DNA from: an uncultured Bacteroides sp.
GTDB lineage: Bacteria > Bacteroidota > Bacteroidia > Bacteroidales > Bacteroidaceae
Length of the DNA: 64,000 nt
Direction: 5' to 3'
Assembly (NCBI RefSeq): GCF_963666545.1
Contig: NZ_OY762899.1
Span: 248,001-312,000, forward strand
The position numbers and the translations under genes are program-made. Shown one piece after another: positions 27,289-37,644 of the stretch. The notes below the pieces were generated by a model. The model saw nothing but the letters and a program-made list of their open reading frames with translations, was not told the DNA's origin and did not search any database. Position 1 is the first letter of the stretch, and each line of letters starts with the position of its first letter.

Positions 27289-29334
27289 TCAGATTAGTTC
27301 AATGCTTCTCTTTACAAAATTATTCAGGGATTCGCCTTTAAGCATGTTATTTTGAAGTAAAGCCAAATCGATAAGTTGGCGTACAACTTTATTCTGACTT
27401 GCGTATGTAGCAAAAACGACTTCTTTCTTTTTCTTTAATTCACCTTGTTTTTTATCCAATTCACTTAGCTCATCTTTTTCTGCCACAGGAATCTCTTCTT
27501 CCTTCTTTCCTTCATGGATTTTTTTCAAGTCGTTGCGGCGATTGGTTACTACATCTATTTCAGTCTGGATAGGAGCAATTGATGCGGTACAATTCTTTTC
27601 TTCATCAGACAACACTGTTTTCAGTAGTTTATGATCTGTATTCAGAACAAGATTGAACATATCGGGCATTTCACCGTAGAAACTCATGCCAGCCTGTATG
27701 TTGGCCATTTCTTTCATGCGTCGCATGTATTCGCTTTGAGTAATCATTATCGGTAAACTGTTTTCGCCCAAAGATTGAGCAATCACACTGAATTCAACCT
27801 TTTCAACTTTAGGTAACTGACTATTGAAAGCAATAGTAAGAGCTTCTTGTCTATGCGCTTCAAGTGCAGAATCTTTCTTATCCTCTTTTACAATAAGATT
27901 GTCAGCCACATCACTATCTACTCTGGTGAAGCGTGCCTTTTCAAATTTCTGCTCAAAAGTGCTTACTAAGGCTATGTCAAGTTGCCCATCCATCAATAAT
28001 ACATTGTAACCTTTGTTTTTTGCAGTTTCAATATAACTATATTGTTCATCCTTATTACTTGCATAGAGGTAGATGAGATTGCCTTCTTTGTCTGTCTGAT
28101 TCTCCTTAATTAACGTTTTATATTCCTCGAAAGTATAGAATTTACCATCTGTATCGCCTAATAAAGCAAACTTTTCGGCTTTTTCGTAAAAATCTTCCTG
28201 AGTCAACATGCCATAGTTGATGAATATTTTAAGATCGTTCCACTTATCTTCAAATTGTTTGCGATCGTTTTTAAATATGGCCTGCAAGCGGTCTGAAACT
28301 TTCTTTGAAATATGAGTTGATATTTTTTTAACGTTTGAATCGCTTTGTAAGTACGAACGAGAAACGTTTAGTGGGATGTCAGGAGAATCTATCACTCCAT
28401 GCAACAACGTCAGAAAACCAGGTACTACACCCTCCACAGAGTCGGTAACGTACACTTGATTGCAATAAAGCTGAATTTTATTTTTATTTAAGTCAATATT
28501 GCTTTTTACTTTGGGGAAATAAAGAATACCGGTGAGGTGGAAAGGATAATCTACATTCAAATGGATCCAGAACAATGGCTCATCAGACATGGGATAAAGA
28601 TTATTATAGAATTTCTTGTAATCCTCGTCCTTAAGCTCAGAGGGCTTGCGAACCCAGAGTGGAGTTGTTTCGTTAATTACGTTATCTTCCGCTGTTTCCA
28701 CTTGTTTGCCATCTTTCCATTCTTTCTTTTTACCAAAAGCTACCGGAACAGGCAAGAAGCTGCAATATTTCTTCAATAAAGAGGATATTCGGGCTTCTTC
28801 AAGAAATTCTTTGCAATCATCATCAATATATAAGACAATATCCGTTCCTCTATCTGCTTTTTCAACCTCTGTAATAGTAAATTCGGGGCTGCCATCGCAA
28901 CTCCATTTCACAGCTTGTGCACCTTCTTTGTGTGATTTTGTAATAATCTCCACTTTCTTAGAGACCATGAATGAAGAGTAGAAGCCAAGTCCAAAATGTC
29001 CTATAATGGCATTGGCATCGTCTTTGTATTTTTCCAAAAAATCATTGGCACCCGAGAAGGCTATCTGATTGATGTATTTGTCTATTTCCTCAGTGGTCAA
29101 CCCAATACCCCGATCGGAGATAGTGATTGTATCTTTAGCCAATGATACACGAACTGTAAGGTCGCCCAATTCGCCCTTAAATTCACCCATCGAAGCTAGC
29201 GTTTTCAACTTTTGGCTTGCATCAACAGCATTAGAGACTATTTCCCGAAGGAAAATTTCATGGTCACTGTACAAAAACTTTTTAATGATGGGAAAAATGT
29301 TCTCTGTCGTTACCCCAATATTTCCTTTTTGCAT
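27289..29334 (-). CDS. htpG: Hsp90-family chaperone HtpG
   Basis: The 681-residue ATP-dependent chaperone has the GHKL N-terminal domain with FLREIVSNAVDA, the ATP-lid motifs ISDRGIGLT and IGHFGLGFYSSFMV, a middle domain (NVSRSYLQSD) and a C-terminal dimerisation region. It helps fold or remodel client proteins under stress. It lies on the minus strand after clpC with its own terminator. The charged segment near residues 600-640 (NRRNDLKKIHEGKKEEE) is longer than in E. coli HtpG. Confidence 0.97.
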   Translation of the reverse strand: MQKGNIGVTTENIFPIIKKFLYSDHEIFLREIVSNAVDASQKLKTLASMGEFKGELGDLTVRVSLAKDTITISDRGIGLTTEEIDKYINQIAFSGANDFLEKYKDDANAIIGHFGLGFYSSFMVSKKVEIITKSHKEGAQAVKWSCDGSPEFTITEVEKADRGTDIVLYIDDDCKEFLEEARISSLLKKYCSFLPVPVAFGKKKEWKDGKQVETAEDNVINETTPLWVRKPSELKDEDYKKFYNNLYPMSDEPLFWIHLNVDYPFHLTGILYFPKVKSNIDLNKNKIQLYCNQVYVTDSVEGVVPGFLTLLHGVIDSPDIPLNVSRSYLQSDSNVKKISTHISKKVSDRLQAIFKNDRKQFEDKWNDLKIFINYGMLTQEDFYEKAEKFALLGDTDGKFYTFEEYKTLIKENQTDKEGNLIYLYASNKDEQYSYIETAKNKGYNVLLMDGQLDIALVSTFEQKFEKARFTRVDSDVADNLIVKEDKKDSALEAHRQEALTIAFNSQLPKVEKVEFSVIAQSLGENSLPIMITQSEYMRRMKEMANIQAGMSFYGEMPDMFNLVLNTDHKLLKTVLSDEEKNCTASIAPIQTEIDVVTNRRNDLKKIHEGKKEEEIPVAEKDELSELDKKQGELKKKKEVVFATYASQNKVVRQLIDLALLQNNMLKGESLNNFVKRSIELI

Positions 29335-29391
29335 AATAACTTAATTATTTTATTTATTAGATTAATAATGATTATTTTACTTTCATAATCG

Positions 29392-29425
29392 CAAAAAAAA
29401 TGCCAGACTAAGCTAGCCTGACATT
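29392..29425 (-). terminator. Terminator of clpC
   Basis: On the minus strand an 8-bp stem with one G-U pair (29418-29425 with 29399-29406) is followed by T8. It lies just beyond the clpC stop codon. Confidence 0.75.
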
Positions 29426-29441
29426 TTGACGGTTAATTAAT

Positions 29442-31982
29442 TTATTTACTTTGCTCTTCTCGAACCATTTTCAATTCAGTTTTTTCTTCATTGACTGTTA
29501 CTCGGATAATATCACCCGGAGAAAGTGAAGAGGAGATAATCAATTCAGAAAGTTGATCTTCTAAATAGGTTTGTATAGCACGCTTCAAAGGACGAGCTCC
29601 AAATTGCACATCATATCCTTTGGAAGCAATAAATTCTTTAGATGCATCATCAAGCTGAAGAGCATATCCGATAGTCTCAATCCTCTCATACAAAGCTTTC
29701 AGCTCAATATCAACAATCTTGATTATAGCTTCTAAAGAGAGTTGATCAAACGTTATAACTTCATCTACACGATTTAAAAATTCAGGTGCGAATGATTTAT
29801 TTAAAGCTTTTTGTATGACACTTCGCGAAAACTCTTTATTGTCCATACGACTATTTGTAGCAAAGCCAACACCTCTACCAAAATCTTTCAACTGGCGAGT
29901 TCCTATATTAGAGGTCATGATGATGACAGTGTTCTTAAAATCGACTATTTTGCCATAACTGTCAGTTAATCGACCTTCATCCATTACTTGCAGCAAAAGA
30001 TTAAATACGTCGGGGTGTGCTTTTTCTATCTCATCAAGCAAAATAATGGAGTAGGGTTTGCGCCGTACCTTTTCGGTAAGTTGCCCACCTTCTTCGTAAC
30101 CCACATATCCCGGAGGAGCTCCTACAAGTCGAGATACAGTAAACTTCTCCATAAACTCACTCATATCAATCCGAATAAGTGAATCCACAGATCCGAACAT
30201 ATATTTTGCCAATTCCTTCGCTAAATGAGTCTTACCTACACCGGTAGGCCCTAAAAACATGAATGTCCCAATGGGTTTACTCGGATCTTTCAAACCGACA
30301 CGACTCCGTAAAATCGCCTTAACCAATTTCTCGATAGCAGAGTCTTGTGCTATTACCTTTGACTGCAAATCTTCTTTCATATGCGCAAGTTTAGCACCTT
30401 CGGCTTGTGCCATACGTTGCACCGGAATGCCGGACATCATCGAGACCACATTGGCAATGTCTTCCTCACCAACCGTCTGTCTATTGTCTTTTAAGGTAGC
30501 TTCCCAATCAGTTTTCATCTGATCTAAATGCTCGGAAAGTTCTTTCTCTTTATCCCGATAACTGGCAGCAAGTTCATAATTCTGAAGTTTAACTGCTTCG
30601 TTTTTTTGAGCTGTTGTTGTTTCAATTAATTTTTCTTGTTCTTCAATTTCCTTTGGAACATTTATATTTGTTAAGTGAATCCGCGAGCCCGATTCATCAA
30701 GCGCATCAATTGCTTTATCAGGAAAATTACGATCAGTAATATAGCGGTCTGTTAACTTCACACAGGCTTCAAGAGCTGCTTCCGTGTAGCTTACGTTATG
30801 ATGATCTTCATATTTATCTTTAATGTTCTTCAATATCTGTAGAGTCTCTTCAGCAGTGGTTGGTTCTACAATCACTTTTTGAAATCTACGCTCCAAGGCC
30901 CCATCCTTTTCAATGTTTTTTCTATATTCGTCAAGGGTAGTGGCGCCAATACATTGTATTTCTCCACGAGCTAACGCGGGTTTCAGCATATTAGCGGCAT
31001 CCATAGACCCGGCAGCAGATCCGGCACCTACAATGGTATGAATCTCGTCAATGAACACAATTACATTCGGGTTTCGATGCAATTCGTTTAAAATAGAACG
31101 AATCCTTTCTTCAAACTGTCCCCGATATTTTGTTCCCGCTACAACAGAAGTCATATCTAACGCTACAACACGTTTATCAAACAAAATACGAGAAACTTTT
31201 TTCTGAACGATTCTAAGAGCCAATCCTTCCACAATAGCCGATTTACCAACGCCGGGTTCACCTATTAATATAGGATTGTTCTTTTTACGACGACTTAAGA
31301 TTTGAGCCAAACGCTCAATTTCTCGTTCACGACCAACGACAGGATCTAATTTTCCTTCTTCGGCCGCTTTCGTCATATCAGTTCCAAAATTGTCAAGCAC
31401 AGGGGTATCATTAGCCGGCTTTTTTGTTGCTTGCGCCTGCTGCTGGCGTTCTTGTTGTGGGTTCTTATTTCCGGCAGAACGAGGTTCATCTACTTCATCA
31501 TCATCTTCATCATCATCTTCAGTAAATCCAAGGCCTGCATTAATATCAGGCTGCAAAGAGAGTTGTTCGAAGAACTTCTTATAGTCAACGTCATTTTCTT
31601 CAAGCACCGTAGCAGCCAAATTATGCTTATCCTTCAAAATAGCTAATAGCAAATGCTCCGTATCAGCTACATTACTTTTCAGTAAGCGTGCCTCGAGAAT
31701 TCCCATTTTCAATATCCTTGAGGCATCATTAGACAAAGGCACTTCAGCATCAGGCAACAACATTTCATCCTGATATAGCTTTAACATACCCTCAATACGC
31801 TTCTTTAGTCCAGTGAGATCAATTTTTAATCCGGAAAGTATTTCAATGGCTTTTCCCTCACCGTCTCGAATTAATCCCAATAAAAAATGTTCAGGTCCTA
31901 TATAGCCATTTTTGAGGCGATTGGCTTCTTCTTTGCTATATATGATGATCTCAGAAACTTTCTGTGAGAATTGATTATTCAT
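29442..31982 (-). CDS. clpC: ATP-dependent Clp protease ATP-binding subunit ClpC
   Basis: The 846-residue AAA+ unfoldase has two Clp-N repeats (residues 1-145), an acidic and Gln-rich linker (about 150-190), AAA domain D1 with GEPGVGKS and [13 protein letters not shown], a UVR-type coiled middle segment ([16 protein letters not shown]), D2 with [15 protein letters not shown] and [12 protein letters not shown], and a C-terminal small domain. The UVR segment and short middle region identify ClpC rather than ClpB. It should feed substrates to ClpP. The start is preceded by a GGAAA tract on the minus strand, a fair ribosome-binding site for this phylum. Confidence 0.95.
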   Translation of the reverse strand: MNNQFSQKVSEIIIYSKEEANRLKNGYIGPEHFLLGLIRDGEGKAIEILSGLKIDLTGLKKRIEGMLKLYQDEMLLPDAEVPLSNDASRILKMGILEARLLKSNVADTEHLLLAILKDKHNLAATVLEENDVDYKKFFEQLSLQPDINAGLGFTEDDDEDDDEVDEPRSAGNKNPQQERQQQAQATKKPANDTPVLDNFGTDMTKAAEEGKLDPVVGREREIERLAQILSRRKKNNPILIGEPGVGKSAIVEGLALRIVQKKVSRILFDKRVVALDMTSVVAGTKYRGQFEERIRSILNELHRNPNVIVFIDEIHTIVGAGSAAGSMDAANMLKPALARGEIQCIGATTLDEYRKNIEKDGALERRFQKVIVEPTTAEETLQILKNIKDKYEDHHNVSYTEAALEACVKLTDRYITDRNFPDKAIDALDESGSRIHLTNINVPKEIEEQEKLIETTTAQKNEAVKLQNYELAASYRDKEKELSEHLDQMKTDWEATLKDNRQTVGEEDIANVVSMMSGIPVQRMAQAEGAKLAHMKEDLQSKVIAQDSAIEKLVKAILRSRVGLKDPSKPIGTFMFLGPTGVGKTHLAKELAKYMFGSVDSLIRIDMSEFMEKFTVSRLVGAPPGYVGYEEGGQLTEKVRRKPYSIILLDEIEKAHPDVFNLLLQVMDEGRLTDSYGKIVDFKNTVIIMTSNIGTRQLKDFGRGVGFATNSRMDNKEFSRSVIQKALNKSFAPEFLNRVDEVITFDQLSLEAIIKIVDIELKALYERIETIGYALQLDDASKEFIASKGYDVQFGARPLKRAIQTYLEDQLSELIISSSLSPGDIIRVTVNEEKTELKMVREEQSK

Positions 31983-32026
31983 AATTGCATTTCCTTTCTA
32001 TAAGAGGTTAGTGTATACAAGAATGG

Positions 32027-32034
32027 CAAATATA
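32027..32034 (-). promoter_or_regulatory. Putative -7 box for clpC
   Basis: TATATTTG on the minus strand, 44 bases before the ATG. Confidence 0.5.
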
Positions 32035-32203
32035 AGCAATAATTGTATGCATGCATAAAATTAGCCACTTTTAATGTATCAACAAATCTCATGCCATTTT
32101 TGATTGCTCAACACAATAAAACTACATAATTTTAGATATAAATATCATCATATCAATTTTCCATTTCTCATTATTGACAAAAGGCGCTTTCTAAATACAA
32201 CTT

Positions 32204-32279
32204 CCGACTTCAGCGTATTGAATGTCCGACTTCGGCGTGTTGAAAACGTACATTCAACACGCTGAAGTCGGGCATTCAA
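32204..32279. repeat. Long hairpin with 22-bp direct units (element A)
   Basis: Two 19-base direct units CCGACTTCRGCGTRTTGAA start at 32204 and 32226, exactly 22 bases apart. An inverted copy lies at 32253-32271. The second unit plus flanks (32218-32244) pairs with 32253-32279 as an uninterrupted 27-bp stem with two G-U pairs and an 8-base loop. The first unit could pair with the same inverted copy instead (18 of 19). No T run follows, so it is not a standard terminator. Confidence 0.8.
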
Positions 32280-32460
32280 CGAACCCTCCTCACAAGGCTT
32301 GTGAAGGTGTTTCTTGAAAATTGACAAAACAAGCATATCTTAAAGACATAAAAAGCTCTAATATCAGCAATAATAAGAATGACTTTTTTTATTAAAACTA
32401 ATTCTGAGAAGAAATGTTCGACTAGAGTTGGCACTGCTACAAGATTTTTCATAAAATACT

Positions 32461-32490
32461 TTTGTATATCGTGAAAAAGTAGTACTTTAG
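32461..32490 (+). promoter_or_regulatory. Possible promoter of gyrA
   Basis: TTTG at 32461-32464 and TACTTTAG at 32483-32490 (one base off TAnnTTTG) are 18 bases apart. An exact TACTTTTG at 32457-32464 overlaps the first element and is an alternative -7 box. Confidence 0.4.
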
Positions 32491-32537
32491 CGTGGTTTTT
32501 CATAAACCATGTAATGTATAATTAATAATCTTTTTAA

Positions 32538-35072
32538 ATGCTTGAACAAGACAGAATTATAAAGATTAACATTGAGGAAGAAATGAAGTCATCGTACATA
32601 GACTATTCTATGTCGGTTATTGTTTCTCGCGCTCTTCCTGATGTTAGAGATGGATTTAAGCCCGTTCATCGTAGAATTCTTTACGGTATGATGGAACTGG
32701 GAAACACGTCGGATAAACCTTATAAGAAATCAGCCAGAATCGTAGGTGAAGTGCTAGGTAAATATCACCCCCATGGTGACTCCTCTGTATACCTAGCTAT
32801 GGTCAGAATGGCCCAAGAATGGGCTATGCGCTACCCATTGGTAGACGGACAAGGAAACTTCGGTTCTGTAGACGGCGACAGTCCTGCTGCTATGCGTTAC
32901 ACCGAGGCCCGCTTAAACAAATTGGGAGAAGAGATGATGCAGGATCTTTATAAAGAAACTGTAGATTTTGATCCAAACTTTGATAATACGCTTGTAGAAC
33001 CCAAAGTGATGCCAACCCGCATACCTAATTTATTGGTAAACGGTGCATCTGGTATTGCCGTAGGTATGGCAACAAATATGCCACCTCACAACCTTTCCGA
33101 AACCATTGATGCTTGTATTGCTTATTTGGAAAATAAAGAGGTTACAGTAGAAGAACTTATGAATTACGTAAAAGCCCCCGATTTTCCTACCGGAGGTTAT
33201 ATATATGGTATGAGCGGAGTTCGCGAATCATATCTTACCGGGCGCGGGCGCGTGGTAATGCGGGCAAAAGCTGAAATAGAATCAGGACAAACACATGACA
33301 AAATTGTAGTAACCGAGATTCCATACAACGTTAATAAAGCAGAACTAATAAAGGCAATAGCTGATCTTGTTAACGATAAGAAAATTGAAGGTATATCAAA
33401 TGCAAATGACGAGTCAGACCGTGATGGTATGCGTATTGTTATTGACATAAAGCGTGATGCTAATGCAAGTGTGGTATTGAATAAGCTTTATAAGATGACT
33501 GCATTGCAGACTTCTTTTGGCGTAAACAATGTTGCATTGGTTAATGGCCGTCCTAAAACACTCAATCTACGTGACTTAGTGCTCAACTTCGTAGAGCATA
33601 GACACGATGTAATTATTCGCCGTACTCAGTTCGATTTGAGAAAAGCACAAGAAAGAGCTCACATTCTTGAAGGCTTAATCATTGCCTCTGACAATATTGA
33701 CGAAGTAATTCGGATTATTCGTGCTGCCAAAACGCCTAATGAAGCAATAGCAGGATTAATTTCTCGTTTTGCATTAAGCGATATTCAAGCGCGAGCAATC
33801 GTTGAAATGCGCCTTCGCCAGCTTACTGGACTGATGCAAGATCAACTGCATTCTGAATATGAAGAGGTGATGAAACAAATAGCTTATTTTGAAGGAATTC
33901 TTTCTGATGATGAACTTTGCCGCAAAGTAATCAAAGATGAATTGCTAGAAGTCAGAGCTAAATATGGTGATAGCCGTCGTTCAGAAATTGTTTATTCATC
34001 CGAAGAATTCAATCCGGAAGACTTTTATTCTGATGACGAAATGATTATAACTATTTCTCACATGGGATATATCAAACGCACGCCACTTACAGAGTTCCGT
34101 TCACAGAATAGGGGTGGGGTAGGTTCCAAAGGCAGTGAAACAAGAGATGAAGACTTTGTAGAGCACATATATCCGGCCACCATGCACAATACCATGATGT
34201 TTTTCACTCAAAAAGGAAAATGTTATTGGCTTAAGGTGTATGAAATTCCTGAAGGATCTAAGAATTCGAAAGGTAGAGCAATCCAAAATCTTCTAAACAT
34301 TGATTCGGATGATGCTGTAACTGCTTATCTTCGCGTGAAAGATCTATCTGATGAAGCATATATAAATAGTCATTATGTATTGTTCTGCACTAAAAATGGT
34401 GTTATCAAGAAAACTTTGTTGGAACAATATTCCAGACCTCGTCAAAATGGAGTAAACGCCATCACTATTCGTGAAGATGACCGGGTAATAGAAGTGCGTA
34501 TGACCAATGGTGAAAATGAAATAATTATCGCCAATAGAAATGGTCGTGCCATCCGTTTCAACGAAAATGCAGTTCGCGTAATGGGCCGTACGGCTACTGG
34601 AGTTCGTGGTATGACGCTCGACGAAGATGCTGAAGACGAAATAGTAGGAATGGTTTGCATCAAAGATGCTGAAACTGAATCTGTAATGGTTGTTTCCGAA
34701 CAAGGATACGGTAAACGTTCTGAGATCGAAGATTATCGAAAGACCAATCGTGGAGGTAAAGGTGTTAAGACCATGAACATCACCGATAAAACAGGAAAAT
34801 TGGTAACAATTAAATCTGTAACCGATGATAGTGATTTGATGATTATAAATAAATCGGGCATTACGATTCGCCTTAAAGTAGGAGACGTTAGAATTATGGG
34901 ACGCGCTACTCAAGGTGTTCGATTAATCAATTTGGAAAAACGTAATGACCAAATAGGTTCAGTATGTAAAGTTACTTCTGAGAGTTTGGAAGAGATAGCA
35001 CTTATAGATGAAGACGAAAACCTTCCGGGTGATACTTCCAACAAAGATGTTCCTTCAATAGATGAAGAATAA
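32538..35072 (+). CDS. gyrA: DNA gyrase subunit A
   Basis: The 844-residue subunit cuts and rejoins DNA in the gyrase A2B2 complex. It has the winged-helix/tower core with catalytic Tyr121 ([10 protein letters not shown]), the quinolone region [12 protein letters not shown] with Ser82 and Ser83 intact, and a six-bladed C-terminal beta-pinwheel including the GyrA box [10 protein letters not shown]. The acidic residue found at E. coli position 87 is Leu86 here, which from memory is normal in Bacteroides. A short acidic tail ends the protein. The GyrA-box and full C-terminal domain favour GyrA over ParC. A TPR protein gene follows after 37 bases. Confidence 0.97.
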   Translation: MLEQDRIIKINIEEEMKSSYIDYSMSVIVSRALPDVRDGFKPVHRRILYGMMELGNTSDKPYKKSARIVGEVLGKYHPHGDSSVYLAMVRMAQEWAMRYPLVDGQGNFGSVDGDSPAAMRYTEARLNKLGEEMMQDLYKETVDFDPNFDNTLVEPKVMPTRIPNLLVNGASGIAVGMATNMPPHNLSETIDACIAYLENKEVTVEELMNYVKAPDFPTGGYIYGMSGVRESYLTGRGRVVMRAKAEIESGQTHDKIVVTEIPYNVNKAELIKAIADLVNDKKIEGISNANDESDRDGMRIVIDIKRDANASVVLNKLYKMTALQTSFGVNNVALVNGRPKTLNLRDLVLNFVEHRHDVIIRRTQFDLRKAQERAHILEGLIIASDNIDEVIRIIRAAKTPNEAIAGLISRFALSDIQARAIVEMRLRQLTGLMQDQLHSEYEEVMKQIAYFEGILSDDELCRKVIKDELLEVRAKYGDSRRSEIVYSSEEFNPEDFYSDDEMIITISHMGYIKRTPLTEFRSQNRGGVGSKGSETRDEDFVEHIYPATMHNTMMFFTQKGKCYWLKVYEIPEGSKNSKGRAIQNLLNIDSDDAVTAYLRVKDLSDEAYINSHYVLFCTKNGVIKKTLLEQYSRPRQNGVNAITIREDDRVIEVRMTNGENEIIIANRNGRAIRFNENAVRVMGRTATGVRGMTLDEDAEDEIVGMVCIKDAETESVMVVSEQGYGKRSEIEDYRKTNRGGKGVKTMNITDKTGKLVTIKSVTDDSDLMIINKSGITIRLKVGDVRIMGRATQGVRLINLEKRNDQIGSVCKVTSESLEEIALIDEDENLPGDTSNKDVPSIDEE

Positions 35073-35109
35073 GAATAGACATAATATTAATAATTAATCA
35101 ACAACAATC

Positions 35110-36327
35110 ATGAAAAGAGTATTATTTTCTATGGTTTTATTGTTTGTGGCTAGCATCTCTTTTGCTCAAGAAAAGAACGTAAAGGAGGCGAAAAGAATAG
35201 CTAATGAAGTAAAACCAGACTTTACAAAGGCTGAGCAGCTTATAAAAGAAGCTTTGGTTAATCCTGAAACGAAAGAAAATCCTGAGACATGGGATGCCGC
35301 TGGTTTTATTCAGAAAAGAATAAATGAGAAAGAAATGGAAAATGCATATCTAAAGAAGCCTTACGATACTCTTAAGGTGTACAATAGTGTTTTAGATATG
35401 TATAAGTATTATCTTAAGTGCGACCAATTGTCTGAAATACCAAACGAGAAAGGTAAGGTTAAAAACAAATTCAGAAAAGCAAACTCTGCAGTTATGCTAA
35501 CTGAACGTCCAAATCTAATTAATGGTGGTATTCAATATTTCAATCTGGATAAGAACAAAGAAGCTCTGGCTTTTTTCTCTACTTATGTAGATGTTGCAGC
35601 ACACCCAATGTTTGAGAAAGAAAACTTTGTGCAGAAAGATACTATTTTGCCTCAGGTAGCATACTATGCGACTTTAGCAGCTGCTAAACTGGAAGATTAT
35701 CCTACCGTACTGAAATATGGTCCTTATGCTCAGAATGACAAAGAAGTAGGCAAATATGCTATGGAATTTATGGCTACTGCATACAACGCTCAGGGTGATA
35801 CAGTAAAATGGGTTTCTACTTTGAAAGAAGGCGTACAGAAATTCCCGAATCATTCATTTTTCTTTGGGCATCTTATTGATTATTATAGCAATGCAAATAA
35901 ATATAGTGATGCGATGCTGTTTGCTGATGAAATGTTAGCAAAAGATCCAAATAACACTTTTTACCTTTATGTAAAAGCGTATTTGTATCATAACATGAAA
36001 GAGTATGATAAAGCGATCGAATTTTATAAGAAAACCATCGCTATTGATCCTAAATATGCAGAAGCTTATTCTAACTTAGGGTTAATTTATTGTTTGCAGG
36101 CTCAAGACTATGCTGCTAAAACAACATCAGATGTCAATGATCCAAAATACAAAAAGGAACAAGCCGTTATAAAGAAATTCTATGAAGATGCAAAACCTTA
36201 TTACGAAAAGGCTAGAGAACTCAAGCCTGATCAAAAAGATTTGTGGATTCAAGGTCTATATAGAATATACTATAATCTAAATCTTGGTACACAATTTGAA
36301 GAAATTGATAAATTGATGAATAATTAA
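35110..36327 (+). CDS. Secreted TPR-repeat protein
   Basis: A 405-residue protein with a signal peptide (MKRVLFSMVLLFVASISFAQ) and tetratricopeptide repeats, clearest near residues 275-340 (NTFYLYVKAYLYHNMKEYDK and AIDPKYAEAYSNLGLIY). It is exported to the periplasm or remains associated with a membrane. TPR proteins scaffold other proteins; no partner is identifiable here. It follows gyrA by 37 bases and ends at a strong terminator, so it probably shares the gyrA transcript, an arrangement seen in Bacteroides relatives. Confidence 0.88.
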   Translation: MKRVLFSMVLLFVASISFAQEKNVKEAKRIANEVKPDFTKAEQLIKEALVNPETKENPETWDAAGFIQKRINEKEMENAYLKKPYDTLKVYNSVLDMYKYYLKCDQLSEIPNEKGKVKNKFRKANSAVMLTERPNLINGGIQYFNLDKNKEALAFFSTYVDVAAHPMFEKENFVQKDTILPQVAYYATLAAAKLEDYPTVLKYGPYAQNDKEVGKYAMEFMATAYNAQGDTVKWVSTLKEGVQKFPNHSFFFGHLIDYYSNANKYSDAMLFADEMLAKDPNNTFYLYVKAYLYHNMKEYDKAIEFYKKTIAIDPKYAEAYSNLGLIYCLQAQDYAAKTTSDVNDPKYKKEQAVIKKFYEDAKPYYEKARELKPDQKDLWIQGLYRIYYNLNLGTQFEEIDKLMNN

Positions 36328-36346
36328 TTTAGCACTAGAAGCATAT

Positions 36347-36379
36347 AAAAAAGGATACCGATTTGGTATCCTTTTTTTT
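36347..36379 (+). terminator. Terminator after gyrA-TPR
   Basis: A 13-bp perfect stem (36347-36359 with 36365-36377), a 5-base loop and a T8 run. Confidence 0.9.
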
Positions 36380-36581
36380 GTGCGTCGTGCATGGCAAATT
36401 AAATTAACTGGTAACACAGGTCCACATGGAGAGTAATCGGGGCTTGCATCTCAATGTTATTATATTAGTCACTCCAATTGCATATTAAACATAATATTAA
36501 TTATAAAATAAAAAACCAGCTTTAAAGATAACCATAAATTCTCATATTTCCAAGACTTACAAACTTCTTCATAGATAGAAA

Positions 36582-36625
36582 CAAAAAGTCCCGAAAAAAC
36601 TATCTGAATAGCTTCTTCGGGACTT
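36582..36625 (-). terminator. Terminator of dapA
   Basis: AAGTCCCGAA (36586-36595) pairs with TTCGGGACTT (36616-36625); on the minus strand the stem is followed by T5. It begins 24 bases after the dapA stop. Confidence 0.8.
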
Positions 36626-36648
36626 GAGAGTATTTTTTCAAGAACGTG

Positions 36649-37542
36649 CTAACACTTTATATTTAATTCATTGAGAACTTTACGAATCGCTTCAAAAGTA
36701 GTGATTCTTGTGGGAACTAACGGTAGACGTAGCTTATTCTCAATCATTCCCATGGCATTCAACATTGACTTAACTCCTGCAGGATTACCATCCACAAATA
36801 ACAAACTAAATAATTCGGTAAATCGGTGGTGTATGGTTAACGCATTTGCAAAGTCCCCTTGTAAAGCTAAACGCGTCATCCGACTAAATTCGCGCGGAAA
36901 GGCATTTCCAATAACTGAAATGACTCCAACAGCCCCAAGAGTAATCAATGGGAAGGTAATTCCATCATCTCCAGAAATAACATCAAAATTGGCTGGTTTA
37001 TTTTTTATGATATCATCCATCTGAGTAATGTCACCCGAGGCTTCTTTAATTGCTACTACATTTTTTAAGTCACGAGCTATGCGCAAAGTAGTCTGTGCTG
37101 TCATATTAACTCCCGTTCGTCCCGGGACGTTGTAGAGCACTATAGGCAGTTCTGTGGCCTCAGATATTGCTTTATAATGTTGGTAGATACCTTCCTGAGA
37201 TGGTTTATTATAATATGGCACTACAGACAAAATAGCATCTACTCCGGTGTAGTCATCATTTTTTAAGCTCTCAGCAATGGCTCTTGTGTTATTGCCACCA
37301 ACTCCAAGTAGTATAGGTATTCTTTTATTAACACGTTCAATTACTACCTTTTTTATTTTTTTCTTTTCCTCTTCAGTCAATGTTGGAGTTTCGGCTGTAG
37401 TTCCCAGCACACATAGAAAATCAGCATTATTTTGGAGTAAGTAATCCACCAATCGTAATAATGCATCATAGTCAACGCTTTCATCTTCTTTGAAAGGAGT
37501 AATCAGTGCTACCCCCATTCCTTTCAATTTAGTCTGTATCAT
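36649..37542 (-). CDS. dapA: 4-hydroxy-tetrahydrodipicolinate synthase DapA
   Basis: DapA condenses pyruvate with aspartate semialdehyde in lysine and diaminopimelate synthesis. The 297-residue TIM barrel has GTTAE (residues 47-51), Tyr110 in VPYYN, Tyr137 in LYNVPGRTG and the Schiff-base Lys166 in AIKEASGD. The start at 37542 gives MIQTKLKGMGVALITPF, the family N-terminus. A longer frame from 37602 would place the promoter box inside the coding region, so it is rejected. Confidence 0.97.
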   Translation of the reverse strand: MIQTKLKGMGVALITPFKEDESVDYDALLRLVDYLLQNNADFLCVLGTTAETPTLTEEEKKKIKKVVIERVNKRIPILLGVGGNNTRAIAESLKNDDYTGVDAILSVVPYYNKPSQEGIYQHYKAISEATELPIVLYNVPGRTGVNMTAQTTLRIARDLKNVVAIKEASGDITQMDDIIKNKPANFDVISGDDGITFPLITLGAVGVISVIGNAFPREFSRMTRLALQGDFANALTIHHRFTELFSLLFVDGNPAGVKSMLNAMGMIENKLRLPLVPTRITTFEAIRKVLNELNIKC

Positions 37543-37575
37543 GGATATTATAATGATCTCTAAGTAATATGGTCG

Positions 37576-37583
37576 CAAAAGTA
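37576..37583 (-). promoter_or_regulatory. Putative -7 box for dapA
   Basis: TACTTTTG on the minus strand, 33 bases before the chosen dapA ATG. Exact consensus match, and it decides the start codon. Confidence 0.6.
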
Positions 37584-37644
37584 CGAATATTTTCTCTTTC
37601 ACCTAGTTTAATGGTGCATAAAATCAGCTTAAAGCACAAAAATG

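Larger units (their letters stand above)
31983..32537. other. Divergent intergenic region clpC/gyrA
   Basis: A 555-base stretch between divergent genes. It holds a clpC promoter box near 32027, a remarkable 27-bp hairpin with 22-bp direct units at 32204-32279, and a gyrA promoter near 32461-32490. Small open frames across the hairpin have no coding features. Confidence 0.7.
36328..36648. other. Convergent intergenic region
   Basis: 321 bases between the convergent TPR and dapA genes. Apart from the two terminators at its ends (36347-36379 and 36582-36625) I see no gene, repeat or regulatory motif. Confidence 0.6.

Noticed and set aside
32148-32503. Two short minus-strand frames over element A
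   Set aside because: They run through the hairpin repeat and the clpC/gyrA promoters and show no coding character.
34344-34913. A 189-codon open frame on the minus strand within gyrA
   Set aside because: It is antisense to a strongly conserved gyrA region, rich in Ser/Phe/His as expected of a shadow frame, and has no promoter or homology-like motif.
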